DNA of 64,000 nucleotides, from assembly GCA_951230915.1 (NCBI GenBank), contig OX579634.1, positions 52,093,570 through 52,157,569 of the forward strand, in the 5' to 3' direction. Below, piece after piece: positions 32,420 through 42,739 of this stretch. Both the position numbers and the translations under genes were made by a program. The notes below the pieces were generated by a model, which was given only the letters and a program-made list of their open reading frames with translations, had not been told where the DNA came from and did not search any database. The stretch is from Antitrichia curtipendula (taxonomy: Eukaryota > Streptophyta > Bryopsida > Hypnales > Leucodontaceae). Within the stretch, counting starts at the first letter, position 1. The number at the start of each line of letters is the position of its first letter.

Positions 32420-33600
32420 CTGCGACTGCACTGTGCAACTCATTTTGTAGTTGCATACGTCGTTTGCAACTAGGTGATAATCTGGAGCCCGTAGTTGCAG
32501 TGGACAAGTTGCATGAGTTGTAGTGTAGTCGCAATTTTTTCATGTCATTGGATAGTATTAAAAAAACTTCATCGACGAATTGTTCTGATGTGGAGTTTAC
32601 TGCCACGTAAGGTCAGGTCCTACATTTGATACTTTAGGCACTTGTAGTCGACTTCTTTGCAACAACATACACTCGCATATGACTTATCATATGCAACTTG
32701 TTCACAACTTCTTTGCAACTTGACTGTGTTGATGTATGACTTCTTTGCCACTACTATGCAACTACATTTGGATTTGCGACTAGTTTCTGATGTGTCAAGC
32801 TACTCATCAACTGTGCGACTTTTATGCGACAAGTTTCCAACTCATGTGCTACTCCTTTGCTACTTCTAAGCAACTTCTATATAGCTCCTATGCAACTAAT
32901 AGTCAACTCACATACAATTAATTTGCAACTCAAAACCAACTCACATACAACTCATTTGGAACTCAAAGCCAACTCATATACAACTAGTTTGAAACTCAAT
33001 GCCAACTTCCGTACAACTCATTTGCTAAAAAAACCTTGCCTCGGGCAACTCGTTTGCAACACATTGCCAACTTATATGCTACCAATTTCCAACTCAGAGC
33101 CAACTCAGATGCAACTAGTCTTCAACTCAAAGCCAACTTACATAAAACTAGTTTGCAACTCAAAGCCAACTCAGATGCAACTAGTTTGCCACTTTAAGCC
33201 AACTCATCTGGAAATAGTTTGCAACTCTAAACCAACTTACATACAACTAGTTTGCAACTCAAAGTCAACTCAAAAACAACTCTTTTGCAAAAGAAGGCCT
33301 ACTCATAGGCAACTAGTTCGCAACTCAGAGCCAACTCAAGAGCAACTACGTTGCAACTCGAAGCCAACTCCCATACAATTAGTTTACAACTGAAAACTGA
33401 CTCACATACATCTAATTTGCAACTCAAAGCCAACTTAAGGCCAACTGACATACAACTAGTTTGCTACTGAAGACTAACTCACATACAACTAGTTTGCAAC
33501 TAAGAGCTGACCCATATACAACTAGTTTGCAACTGAGAGCTGACTCAGGTACAACTAGTTTGCAACTAAGAACTAATTCACATACTACTAGTTTGCACTG
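32420..33600. repeat. Left subterminal array, TGCAACT words
   Basis: Scores of TGCAACT and CAACTAGTTTGCAACT words, spaced roughly 15-35 bp, with runs such as CAAAGCCAACTCA between them. Apparent ORFs (32824-33393 plus) are by-products of the repeat. Confidence 0.85.
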
Positions 33601-33654
33601 CATTCCAAAAACCCGTGCTGCTAAGGGAATTCCCCACATATTCAAACTCAAGAT

Positions 33655-34190
33655 CCATAATATCTCTGAGCTTTTTCAAAGTTTGTGGCCTGTGTTTATT
33701 CTAGTGAATAACACTCATATCAAGTATCAAAGGGGCAAAGGCCCTCATAGTTCGGTCCCAAGTAGTCTTCCCAGAAGAAGAGGCATCAATTTGACCATTT
33801 GACTTCACATGTAATTCATTTGGTCTTTTGCCATTATTGCTTCTTTTTTCTGCTTTCTTCTCTAACTCTCTGTACTTCTTGCGCCTAGTAGAACTTCCAC
33901 CACTCTCTGACTGACACACCACTTCTTGTGATTGTACATGCCCTTGCCACAAAGCTAAAATAGGGAGAACATGAAATTCAACCATTGCCCGTTGTGGAGG
34001 TTCAGTAGGTGGTGGTGGTATGGACTGTGGTGGTACCCATTGCCACTGCCATTGTCCAGCTGGGCTTTGGTGCATTGGTTGTCTTGCAAATCCACCATAA
34101 TGAGAAGGCGAGGATCTCTTTCTGCTACCAAAGGCTTTTCCATATACGCGACTATCATCCTCTTCAAATTGATTGTCTTCATTCTCTAAA
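33655..34190 (-). pseudogene. Plant Ptta/En/Spm-type transposon protein exon
   Basis: The minus frame starts near ENEDNQFEEDDSRVYGKAFG and passes through a glutamine/tryptophan-rich run (SPAGQWQWQWVPPQSIP). A basic helix (STRRKKYRELEKKAEKRS) is followed by AFAPLILDMSVIH. A TAG then replaces a codon that fits tryptophan, and the frame continues NKHRPQTLKKLRDIMD. The layout resembles the DNA-binding partner protein of CACTA elements (Transposase_24-like). It is likely spliced to the exon at 34276-34488. Confidence 0.5.
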
Positions 34191-34275
34191 AGAATACAAC
34201 AACATTAGTAGTATTAAAAGTAATGTACAAAAGAGAAAATTCTTATCACTGAACCTTTGTTTTCTTTAAAAGAAG

Positions 34276-34488
34276 TTAACTTTCATAAAAAAAATTCAAC
34301 TCATCTTCTTCAGTGTTGTGAGAGTCCTCTGAAGCCGACATGTCATCTTCAGCACTTGCATCTTCACTGATAGCTTTTAGGGCTTCACTGCTAACTCTGG
34401 CATTCTTTTGTATGGGCAATGCTGGAGCTCGAGTATGCTGTTCTTGCACACTTTTGCGCTTTGCAATTGAAGCTTCCCTACAAACCAA
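34276..34488 (-). CDS. Upstream exon of the CACTA accessory gene
   Basis: A short frame ending in acidic/serine-rich sequence (EDASAEDDMSASEDSHNTEE). Splice-like signals bound it. It probably belongs with 33655-34190. No domain seen. Confidence 0.3.
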   Translation of the reverse strand: MVCREASIAKRKSVQEQHTRAPALPIQKNARVSSEALKAISEDASAEDDMSASEDSHNTEEDELNFFYES

Positions 34489-34490
34489 CC

Positions 34491-35366
34491 AACATTATAG
34501 CTTTAAAGGAAAAAGATATAAAAACAATCATTTATTTTTGGAGCCACATAATACATGAAGATTTCTGACATTACTTCAGATACTATGCTATGTTGTGTCT
34601 ATTTTGCAACTACATGGCAAGTAGCAACTGCATGCCAACTAGCTTGCAACTACATGGCAACTAATTGGCAGCTAGCTTGCAACTACATAGCAACTACATG
34701 GCAACTAGTTTGCAACTTCAATTACCTCTATAATGCTACAGCAACTTCTTACAAAAACTATTGAAATACTACGAAACAAAAACATTGCGACCACCTAATC
34801 TTAAACATCATTGGAAGACTAAAGACAATCTCCTAATTTTAGAGAGGCCCTTACAATTCCTTTGATGTTGCTTTCATAGGTTGTACTTGTACTGCTCGCT
34901 CCACCACTCTAACATCTCGACACAATTCCCTCTCCATTTTTTTATAGTCAATAGAATCCGTGCCAAACGATTCTCATTCACCTACCTAAGAAGTCAAGAT
35001 AATGGTTCAATGAACAATTACTACTTCACGCAACTCTTCAAGAACTCTTTCTATCGCTAGCACAAAAGAATACATAAAGAAAACTATTGTTCTATATTGT
35101 TTGCAAATTGGCTTGAATAGTTCAAAATCTCACAAACTCTACAAACTTGAAAACCATTATCATTAATTGTAAATGGCATAGCCAATTCCACACAAAACAT
35201 TAGTTCCATGAGTTCTTGCTTAAGAGTTAGGACTACACCTATCACCAAAGTACTTCACCAAAAATGATTTAATTTCTAAATCAATAGATGCATTCATCAT
35301 TTCTACACTACTCTTAGAAGTCATTTATCAGCCACTTTAGGGTTTAGGCGTCCTTGCAGAGTTAGT
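34491..35366. other. CACTA interior, non-coding
   Basis: About 34600-34720 contains another short run of CAACTACATGGCAACTA words. The rest is AT-rich and shows no gene. Confidence 0.4.
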
Positions 35367-35699
35367 TTATTCCCTGATAAACAGTTTCATGTAATAACCC
35401 AAAACCCTAATAAACATAAAGGCACAAAGGCTTACAAATGCGTACCATTCTGATGACCCTGAAAACATTTCCATTTGAAGCCTAAGGAAGCCAAAAACTC
35501 TCGCAGAGAAAGACCTCCACCGCAAGCTTCTGCTCCATGTAAACTCCGCTCCGCTCGCAGAACCCTCCTCTCGCACAGAATCCTCCGCTCTACTCGCTGA
35601 ATCCTCTGCTCCGCTTGTAGAACCCTCCGTTCCGCTCACAGAACCCTCTACTTGCAGAACCCTAGTAGGATGGATGGATGAGAGAGATGAGAGTTGCAA
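35367..35699 (-). CDS. Possible first exon with SASGAEDS-type repeats
   Basis: The frame contains several imperfect octapeptide-like repeats (SGTEGSTSGAEDSASRAEDS), encoded by short repeats at about 35540-35660. It then turns hydrophobic. It could be the start of the CACTA accessory gene, but evidence is weak. Confidence 0.25.
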   Translation of the reverse strand: MQLSSLSSIHPTRVLQVEGSVSGTEGSTSGAEDSASRAEDSVREEGSASGAEFTWSRSLRWRSFSARVFGFLRLQMEMFSGSSEWYAFVSLCAFMFIRVLGYYMKLFIRE

Positions 35700-35925
35700 C
35701 TTACTTTGGATGGATGGAGGGATGAGACTTGGAATTCCTATTTATTTTACATAAAATTCTTAATCTCTTCAAAGATTCTCAAGATTTACTGTATACTGAA
35801 TGTGCAATTACAAAGTGTATAATTAGAGAGGTTTGATTGCAGATAAGAAATAATAGAGGTGAGATCATGTCAAAATAATTCAAATACAAACTCACTCTCC
35901 TGAACAAACACACCATTCCCAAGTA

Positions 35926-35945
35926 CACTACAAGAAAACGAGGGA
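35926..35945 (+). repeat. Second CACTA terminus inside the CACTA element
   Basis: CACTACAAGAAAACGAGGG repeats the terminus at 32398 almost exactly. I could not find a matching right end, so it is a truncated nested copy or a rearranged end. Confidence 0.6.
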
Positions 35946-36499
35946 TTTAGGGTTCATCAGGGTCTCAACGTTGCTACAAAACGTTGTCCAACGTTTCGGA
36001 ACATATTTGCTGAAACCGTTGTATGTTTGTTGATGCATGTTTGCTAAAAAACTGTGCTCAAACATATTCCTGAACAGCATGCTTGCTGAAAATCTTTACT
36101 AATCTCTCCAAATTATAATGCACATACCTCGTATACTCTCTTCAGAACCTCCGCAACCACTTTCAGGTCACTACTGTCATCATGATGCATCTTAGAAATA
36201 TCAGGTGTCCTGCAAGCCAACCCATATCACTATCAGTGCCTTGCAAACAATGTCGCACAAAATCCTACACCCAATGTTGACATCAATAAATCAATCTTAC
36301 TATGCACTCAAAAAAAGATTGTATTTTTACACCAAGTGATCATGACAAATACCACTACATATCGTATTTGTTTATTTTATTACATGACTAAAAGATTCTA
36401 TAGAGAAATAACAATGGCATCAAGAGTAATGCAATGCAGTGAGGAACTGAGGATCACCAGAGAGAAGGATGAGAAAAAACGCAAGATGGATTCTCGAGA

Positions 36500-36700
36500 T
36501 GGAGAAAAAACAAAATGCGGTAGCTTCTTACAAGCTACAGTGACGCTGATATGGTCAAGAAACAACAAATCGAGGTATTATACACACCAACAGACAAACA
36601 GCCAGTTGACATCATGACCAAGCTACTTGGACGGATCAAGTTTATTGAATGCATAAAGTTACTCAATCTCATCGATGCCTCTACGACGAACTTTCATTCC
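36500..36700 (+). pseudogene. Ty1/copia RNase H C-terminal fragment
   Basis: The plus strand encodes IEVLYTPTDKQPVDIMTKLL followed by GRIKFIECIKLL. This matches the characteristic end of copia polyproteins (the Y.PT..Q.ADI.TK motif followed by KF...R). Nothing upstream is coding. It is a captured scrap of a different retroelement. Confidence 0.7.
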
Positions 36701-36705
36701 AAAAC

Positions 36706-36972
36706 CTAGTGGTCTAGTTTTGCTAGATAACTCTGTGCCTCTTTCAAAGTCTTAAAACTTTTGAACTCCTGACCCTTATAACCATTTACTTGCCGCTTAC
36801 ACGTCTTCCAATTATCATACACTCTAGGTCGGAACCCCCTTCTCATTGCATAGAATTTCTTTGGCTCAATTCTTCCATCTCCAGAATATGTGTCGACAGA
36901 GAGGGATTGAGGGAATGTACAATATTTGGCTCGCAGACCGCAGAAGACTCCGCAACAGCCCTCACTTCCCAA
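36706..36972 (-). CDS. RNase H1 N-terminal (hybrid-binding) domain-like fragment
   Basis: The minus frame contains KFYAMRRGFRPRVYDNWKTC, then QVNGYKGQEFKSFKTLKEAQ. This is the KFYaV..G..PGVY..W..C..qV.G..g..yKsF.t..EA pattern of the RNase H1 N-terminal domain (also called the viroplasmin/Cauli_VI fold). That domain binds RNA-DNA hybrids or double-stranded RNA. The catalytic RNase H domain is absent. The ORF begins upstream with unrelated-looking sequence. It may be a captured host domain or part of the CACTA accessory gene. Confidence 0.7.
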   Translation of the reverse strand: MGSEGCCGVFCGLRAKYCTFPQSLSVDTYSGDGRIEPKKFYAMRRGFRPRVYDNWKTCKRQVNGYKGQEFKSFKTLKEAQSYLAKLDH

Positions 36973-37740
36973 ACTGCAAGAACCAAGATAGGCAAATCCG
37001 ACACTTCATCTTCAAGTCGACGCCACAATCGTGCACAAAGAATATTGCAACTAGAATGCAACTAGAATGCAACTAAAATGCAAGTATTGTCACTTCAAAA
37101 TTAATGTCTGAGGTAGTTGGATGGAATTGACCATCTATAGTATTTGCTACTAGGAAATCTTTACATTTGTGATTTTGAACTTCTATCTTGCATGTGCAAG
37201 AAGTGGAAGGAAGAGTGTGAAATTGATCCAAGTATAGCACCGCTTGATGTGTGGATAAGAACAGTTGTTTGCAATAGTAATGCAATAGTAATGCTGATGC
37301 CATTAGATGGTTTTGGGGGGGTCTGGAGGGCCGTTCCGGGCCTGTTCCCGGCGCTGTTCCCCCGGTAGCAAAAGAACGGCCGCTGTCAGAAAAAAAAAAT
37401 TTCAAAAAAATTTCAAAAAAAAAAAAATCTTAAAATCTTAAAATGGAAAAACAAGACGAAATTTTTTATTTTTTATTTTTTTGTATGACGTGGCAGTCGC
37501 TGTGCCATGTCACGCAGCTGCTGCAACGCAATTCGAGACAATTTCGGAGTCTGGGAACCCTGGGGAACTCGCAGCCCTCCACAGGGGCTGAAAAACATGT
37601 AATGTCATATTCTGGAGGACAGAGATAGGATGTTATTATCCAAGAGACCATCGTAAAAGGCACATCGATATTCTCGTATGAGAGCTTTTGAAAATCATTT
37701 CAGGGTTGATGATAACTCTTTTTTAACCAATTGCAAACAT
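36973..37740. other. CACTA interior with G-rich and A-rich tracts
   Basis: Contains a GC-rich stretch around 37315-37370, then A/T runs. A weak inverted similarity (GGAGGGC at about 37325 against GCCCTCC at about 37573) hints at a small insertion. No coding sequence is supported. Confidence 0.3.
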
Positions 37741-37749
37741 ATGATTGCG

Positions 37750-38090
37750 GTGTTGCATCTATGTTCCAAATTCCAGCTCCTGATCTTTGAGGCGTGTCAA
37801 TGCACTACGTCGGAGTATTGAAAGATATATTGAAACTAGATTATGGATGTCTTAGCAATCCCGTGATACTAATGCGGTGTGAATGGGTGAAAAAAACAGA
37901 CAATCGAGGAAATCCAACATACATTAGGGATGACGATGGTTTCCTTGTAGTGAACTTCCGCCACAAAATGCGGAAGATGCTTGATCCTTTTATTTTTTCA
38001 AGCCAAGCAATCCAAGTGTTTTTTGCTAATGATGTGCTTAGGAAAGAAGGTTGGAAAGTAGTATTACATAAGCAACCTCGTGCTCGATGA
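37750..38090 (+). pseudogene. CACTA transposase C-terminal exon, DUF4216-like
   Basis: The frame reads DCGVASMFQIPAPDL, an in-frame TGA, then MHYVGVLKDILKLDYG, GFLVVNFRHK, PFIFSSQAIQVFFANDVL and WKVVLHKQPRAR. This follows the DUF4216 consensus order closely, more closely than the copy at 2639. It belongs to the main (plus-strand) transposase gene of this CACTA element, whose other exons are missing or unrecognisable. The TGA suggests decay. Confidence 0.75.
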
Positions 38091-38549
38091 GAATTTGTAG
38101 GCACATCAGATGTAATCATGAGCACCACTGTACAAACTTCTGGTCTAGTTGCTCCAGAGGATGTGCCTCCTCTACCTACTGTCCCGTCTCTGGTTGGAGC
38201 TATAGAATTATCTGTAGAGGACAATCTCTTAGCATCTGCAAGATATTAAGAGCATTCATGGGAAATATTCATTTTTTGTTTTCAACTTTGATACTATCTT
38301 CACAATGTTCTTTAGTCCAAACAAATTTATTACAAAATTGTATGTAGTTGTTAGCTTTCTATAAAAGAAAGAGGCAATCAGAAATGAAGTGATCCTTCAT
38401 AGACTATAGGTGAATAATATCATAAGGCATGCTTATTTGATCTCTTGAAGTGTGATCATTCATTAACTTTGGTCCAACTTGGTGTACAAAAATGTTAGAT
38501 TGCATCATATAGTGAACTCATAGTGAACTTACAGACACAATTGTTTAGC

Positions 38550-40020
38550 AAAGCGAGGTTGTAACTACAGTCCGTACACAACTAATTCTATAACATTTTC
38601 ACAAAGAACTTAAACTATATTTGTTTTAAAGTTGAAATCTAGTTGTTTTAATAGTTGAATTCTAGTCAAATTCTAGACAATAATATAGTCATTTTCTAAA
38701 CAAACTCTAATTGTTTTCTAGTTGCATTCCAGTTGCTCTGTAGTTGCATGTTAGTTATTTCATAGTTGCATGGTAGTTGTTCTGTACCTGCATGCTAGTT
38801 GTTCTCTAGTTGCATATGAGTCACTCTATAGTTGCATAAGAGTCAATTTCTAGTTGCATGCGAGTCATTCTTTAGTTGCATGTCGGTTGTTCTTTCTAGT
38901 TGCATTCTAGTCCTTCTTTAGTTGAATACTAATCAGTTTTTAGTTGAACCTAGCGTGAAGTTGTCCACATCAGCAACTATGATGAACATCGGATGTAGAA
39001 TACCTTACATTAAGTTCTGTAGTTGCATATGAGTCACTCTATAATTGCATGAGAGTCAATTTCTAGTTGCATGCGAGTCATTCTTTAGTTGCATGTCAGT
39101 TGTTCTTTCTAGTTGCATTCTAGTCCTTCTTTAGTTGAATATTAATCAGTTTTTAGTTGAACCCTAGCGTACAGGTGTCCACATCAGCAACTATGATGAA
39201 TGTCAGATGTAGAAAACCTCACAGTCAGTTCTGTAGTTGCATATGAGTCACTCTATAATTGCATGAGAGTCAATTTCTAGTTGCATGTGAGTCATTCTCT
39301 AGTTGCATTTTGGTCGTTCTTTCTAGTTGCATTCTAGTCCTTCTTTAGTTGAATTTGAATAAGTTTTTAGTCGAACCCTAGCGTACAGGTGTCCACATCA
39401 GCAACTATGATGAATGTCAGATGTAAAAAACCTCACAGTCAGTTCTGTAGTTGCATATGAGTCACTCTATAATTGCATGAGAGTCAATTTCTAGTTGCAT
39501 GTGAGTCATTCTCTAGTTGCATTTTGGTCGTTCTTTCTAGTTGCATTCTAGTCCTTCTTTAGTTGAATTTGAATAAGTTTTTAGTCGAACCCTAGCGTAC
39601 AGGTGTCCACATCAGCAACTATGATGAATGTCAGATGTAAAAAACCTCACAGTCAGTTCTGTAGTTGCATATGAGTCACTCTATAATTGCATGAGAGTCA
39701 ATTTCTAGTTGCATGCAAGTCATTCTCTAGTTGCACTTTGGTTGTTCTTTCCAGTTGCATTCTAGTCCTTCTTTAGTTGAATTCGAATAAGTTTTTAGTT
39801 GAACCCTAGCGTACAGGTGTCCATATCAACAACTATGATGAATATCGGATGTAGAATACCTCACAGTAAATTCTCAGTTACACTTCCGTAATCCTACTTT
39901 TCATTCTACAACTACTTAGCAACTATAACAATATAGTCGTCAAATCTGGTGCAAATACAGAGGGATATAGTTGCAGAGTAGTTGAATAGGACACATAGTT
40001 GCATTTGAGTCGGTTGTGAA
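38550..40020. repeat. Right subterminal array, AGTTGCA words plus about 213 bp tandem units
   Basis: AGTTGCAT and related words every 15-35 bp, inverted relative to the left array. From about 38810 to 39860 they are organised into about five tandem units of roughly 210-220 bp, each with TTGAACCCTAGCGTACAGG-like sequence and CACATCAGCAACTATGATGA. Confidence 0.85.
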
Positions 40021-40044
40021 AGACCGGTTATTCTTCCAGTGGAG

Positions 40045-40779
40045 GTCCTATGATTTTACCATGTCAGAATTGCCATGAGTATGGTCATAATGCTTCCGAG
40101 TATCAGAAGCCACAACAAAATAGGGTTATCTATAAACAGGTAGAGGCTCCTCCTAGAGATCAGACAGCACTCAACTACGGATCTAAAACCGGAATTGAAA
40201 ACCCGGATAAATGACTCGTAGGGGTGGGGCTATTGGATAGAGTAGGAGAGTCAGTTCATAGAGTAGGAACCCGTAGCTCCACCAAGAATCGGAGAGAAGC
40301 TAGGAATAGAGGTAGAATTAGAACGGAAAGTAGAAAAAGTAGAAGAGAGAAAGCGGATTCAAGTGATTCTAATCACTTCAATGAATCTGCTCAATCTCAA
40401 CCCGTAGCAACCTCAGAAAATGGGGTACACCCCAAGAGTATTCCCGAGGATATTAGTGAGGAAATTAGACAGGAACTTAGGAATTCCGTAGGATAGACAA
40501 GTTCCGGTTTCTGGTTTACCAACTTCACAGCCAAAAGTCAGGTTTAATGACACCCCAATTTTCATTGAACCAGAGAAGACGGAAAACAATTATGACATTT
40601 TGCAGGACATCAAGGATTAGAAGGCTAATGTTACTATTGGGCAACTTCTACATGATAATGCCAACTATCAAAAGCTGATCCGGGATGCCTGGACCAAGAG
40701 AAGGAAACGGAGATTTAAGCTTCCGGCTGTAGCAGTTAACTTTGCCCAAGTTGAAGACTACAAACCACCGGAGCTTGCC
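40045..40779 (+). pseudogene. gag-pol continuation: third zinc knuckle and linker
   Basis: Resumes after the CACTA element with a CCHC-like motif whose last cysteine is tyrosine (CQNCHEYGHNASEY). The basic linker that follows has in-frame stops near 40212 (TGA), 40494 (TAG) and 40618 (TAG), each one C-to-T change away from arginine or glutamine codons. Then QKLIRDAWTKRRKRRFKLP leads into the protease. Confidence 0.6.
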
Positions 40780-41384
40780 GTGGAGATTGAAGGATGTTCC
40801 ATTCTTAAAGTTTTGGTAGATGGAGGATCGGGAGTGAATCTGATGTTGGAGGATACGGCTTTCGACTTGGGATTTACTTCTTTCGAGGCCACAGACCAAG
40901 TATTGAGGATGGCGGATCAATCGAGGGTCGTTCCGGTGGGAAGGCTTTTTCAAGTACCAACCCGGATTGGGAAGGTAACCTATCTCCTTAACTTTGTTAT
41001 TATCCGAGTAGACAAAGGAAGACCATTTCCTTTGTTGCTTGGAAGACCTTGGTTATATTCTGCAAGAGTGATTGTAGATTGGGGACACAAGGAATTTGTT
41101 ATTGGTAAACCCAATATCCGGATTCCTTGGAAGAATGAAGAACACCAAGGGGAGACAAGTGAATCGGATGGATACATTATGGATTGGTCAGATCCAGAAG
41201 ATTCTTCTGTCACATCTATCAATTTAGTTGGAGAGTTTGGCGGGATGACTGAGGTAGATTTCGATTTTCCAAAACCTATAGTGGAACTGGGAGAGCCAAA
41301 GGAAGGAGACTTTTCTGATCCGGTTTTGAGATCCGCAGTTGGTCAAATAGAAGATCGATCACTTGGAGAAGCCAATGTTCCACT
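40780..41384 (+). pseudogene. Retropepsin (aspartic protease) of the Ty3-type element
   Basis: Contains LVDGGSGVNLM at about 40816, the active-site loop in the DGGSG form seen in Athila/Tat-type elements, and a second strand LLLGRPWLYSARVIVDWGHK typical of retroviral-like proteases. Acidic sequence follows. The 17.2 kb element interrupts the frame at 41385-41391. This enzyme would process Gag-Pol. The frame of the reverse transcriptase after the insertion is offset by one base, so pol was or became frameshifted. Confidence 0.8.
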
Positions 41385-41410
41385 AACGTTATATTCATTA
41401 AAATGAGAGG
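41385..41410 (+). repeat. Left terminal inverted repeat of the 17.2 kb element
   Basis: AACGTTATATTCATTA followed by AAATGAGAGG. It pairs with 58572-58597. Confidence 0.88.
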
Positions 41411-41751
41411 TTTCCACTGAATTGGGAGATGTTGTGACCAAGTAATTGACCTATAATGCATCAAGATATAGTAGATATTAGCGTGAAACAATGAACTAGT
41501 ACCATTAACAAGTACGTGGCTGTCTATATAGTATGAAGAAGAGGACACAAAATTCATACAATTGTGTCATTCCAATTACACTTGATTGTTTTATACAATC
41601 GTGTGATATTATCCGATGTAAACGCCTTCTAAACTTTTTTCACAGTGTTGGTAATTACTGCGAGTGTGATTCACTGCAGCATGGCAATGTATGTAATATG
41701 TGCAGATAGCTTGTGTACCTCTAGACTATGACTCTACCATATGAACATCTC

Positions 41752-42410
41752 CTATATGTGCGACTTACTCTTGAGCTTCTCCATGGCCTTCCTAATTTCT
41801 GGCCCGCGGCTATATCCATTACTAGCTTGTTTGTACTCCCGTCGTGCTTGTTGCCTCTGTAGTTCTAAGAACTTTTGATCCCACCGGTCAAAAAATGGAG
41901 AAGCGAAACTCCTGGTCACGAGTCCGCTATGCGTTTTGGTCTTTCTTACTCCTAGGACAAGAGTTCGTGGCCGAGGAATTGAGGGCACGTCAGACTGGAT
42001 AGAAACCTTCTCTTTGCACAATTCACGTGGCACTTCTAACACTGGTGACAACGCTAACACTGGTGACATGACGTTCTTGTACAATTTCCTCTGTGGTGTT
42101 CTGTTGGAGGTAGACGGTGACATCTGCGAAGCGAAAACACCTCTAGATTTTAGTGGAGAAGGGAAGCAGGATTTAGGCAGACAAGGAGTTCCACTCGGAG
42201 GACTGTCTACCACACCATCCTCAAGAGGCCTAGGAGAATAATCCATCGTGGAATTAGCTGTTGCCGCCGAGCAAAGGAAGTTTCCTGTACTCAAAATTGC
42301 GTTTTGTCCATAGTCTAGGATGGAATCAGCCGACGCCGTACAAGTGAGGCTAGCATTCATGAGCGGAGATGGGGAGAAACGCATTTTCTGAGAACAACAC
42401 ACAGTAAGAG
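41752..42410 (-). CDS. Serine/proline-rich ORF of the 17.2 kb element
   Basis: About 215 codons, probably beginning MRFSPSPLMNASL just after an acceptor-like TTGTTCTCAG. The first half is serine/proline-rich (SPRPLEDGVVDSPPSGTP), and the C-terminal third is basic and helical (FLELQRQQARREYKQ). No known domain. It is on the same strand as, and downstream of, the multidomain gene. It may be a separate gene or a last exon. Two palindrome copies (42633 and 42691) lie in the gap between them, consistent with an intron or a promoter. No in-frame stop is seen. Confidence 0.5.
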
Positions 42411-42739
42411 ATATTATCACGTGAGATTAGCAAAGCAAAGCCCACAAAATAAATGCAGTCTCAAATATCCTAGGCGAAGGCAGCAGACCGCTCAACAAGT
42501 AAGATGGACAAGACTTGAAATCAGAACAGAAGTCATATTTTAAAACCATATCTAATCATTTTATTTCACGATATATGTGGATACAAAGTTGAACGAGTAC
42601 GTGAGTTAGTACGTGAGATAAGGTATCATGTATCAGGTCGATGCGAGCTAAAGCGCACAGGAATATACATTTGCTTATTTAGGTGCCTAATAGATCGAGC
42701 CGACCTGAACTACACTATCGATACATACAGTGCACTACC

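Larger units (their letters stand above)
32398..40041 (+). mobile_element. CACTA element inserted in gag-pol, 7644 bp
   Basis: Left end CACTACAAGAAAACGAGGGG, right end TTATTCTTCCAGTG (a degenerate inverted copy), flanked by GAG on both sides (32395-32397 and 40042-40044). Both ends carry long arrays of AGTTGCA/TGCAACT words in opposite orientation, as expected of CACTA subterminal repeats. The interior holds a minus-strand Ptta/En/Spm-like gene piece, a plus-strand DUF4216-like exon and foreign fragments of a copia element and an RNase H1-type domain. No complete transposase is visible, so the copy is probably non-autonomous. Confidence 0.9.

Noticed and set aside
32824..33651. ORFs in the TGCAACT arrays on both strands
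   Set aside because: Low-complexity products of the subterminal repeat; no domain.
37315..37600. Small hAT-like insertion
   Set aside because: Only a 7 bp inverted match and no duplication could be found.
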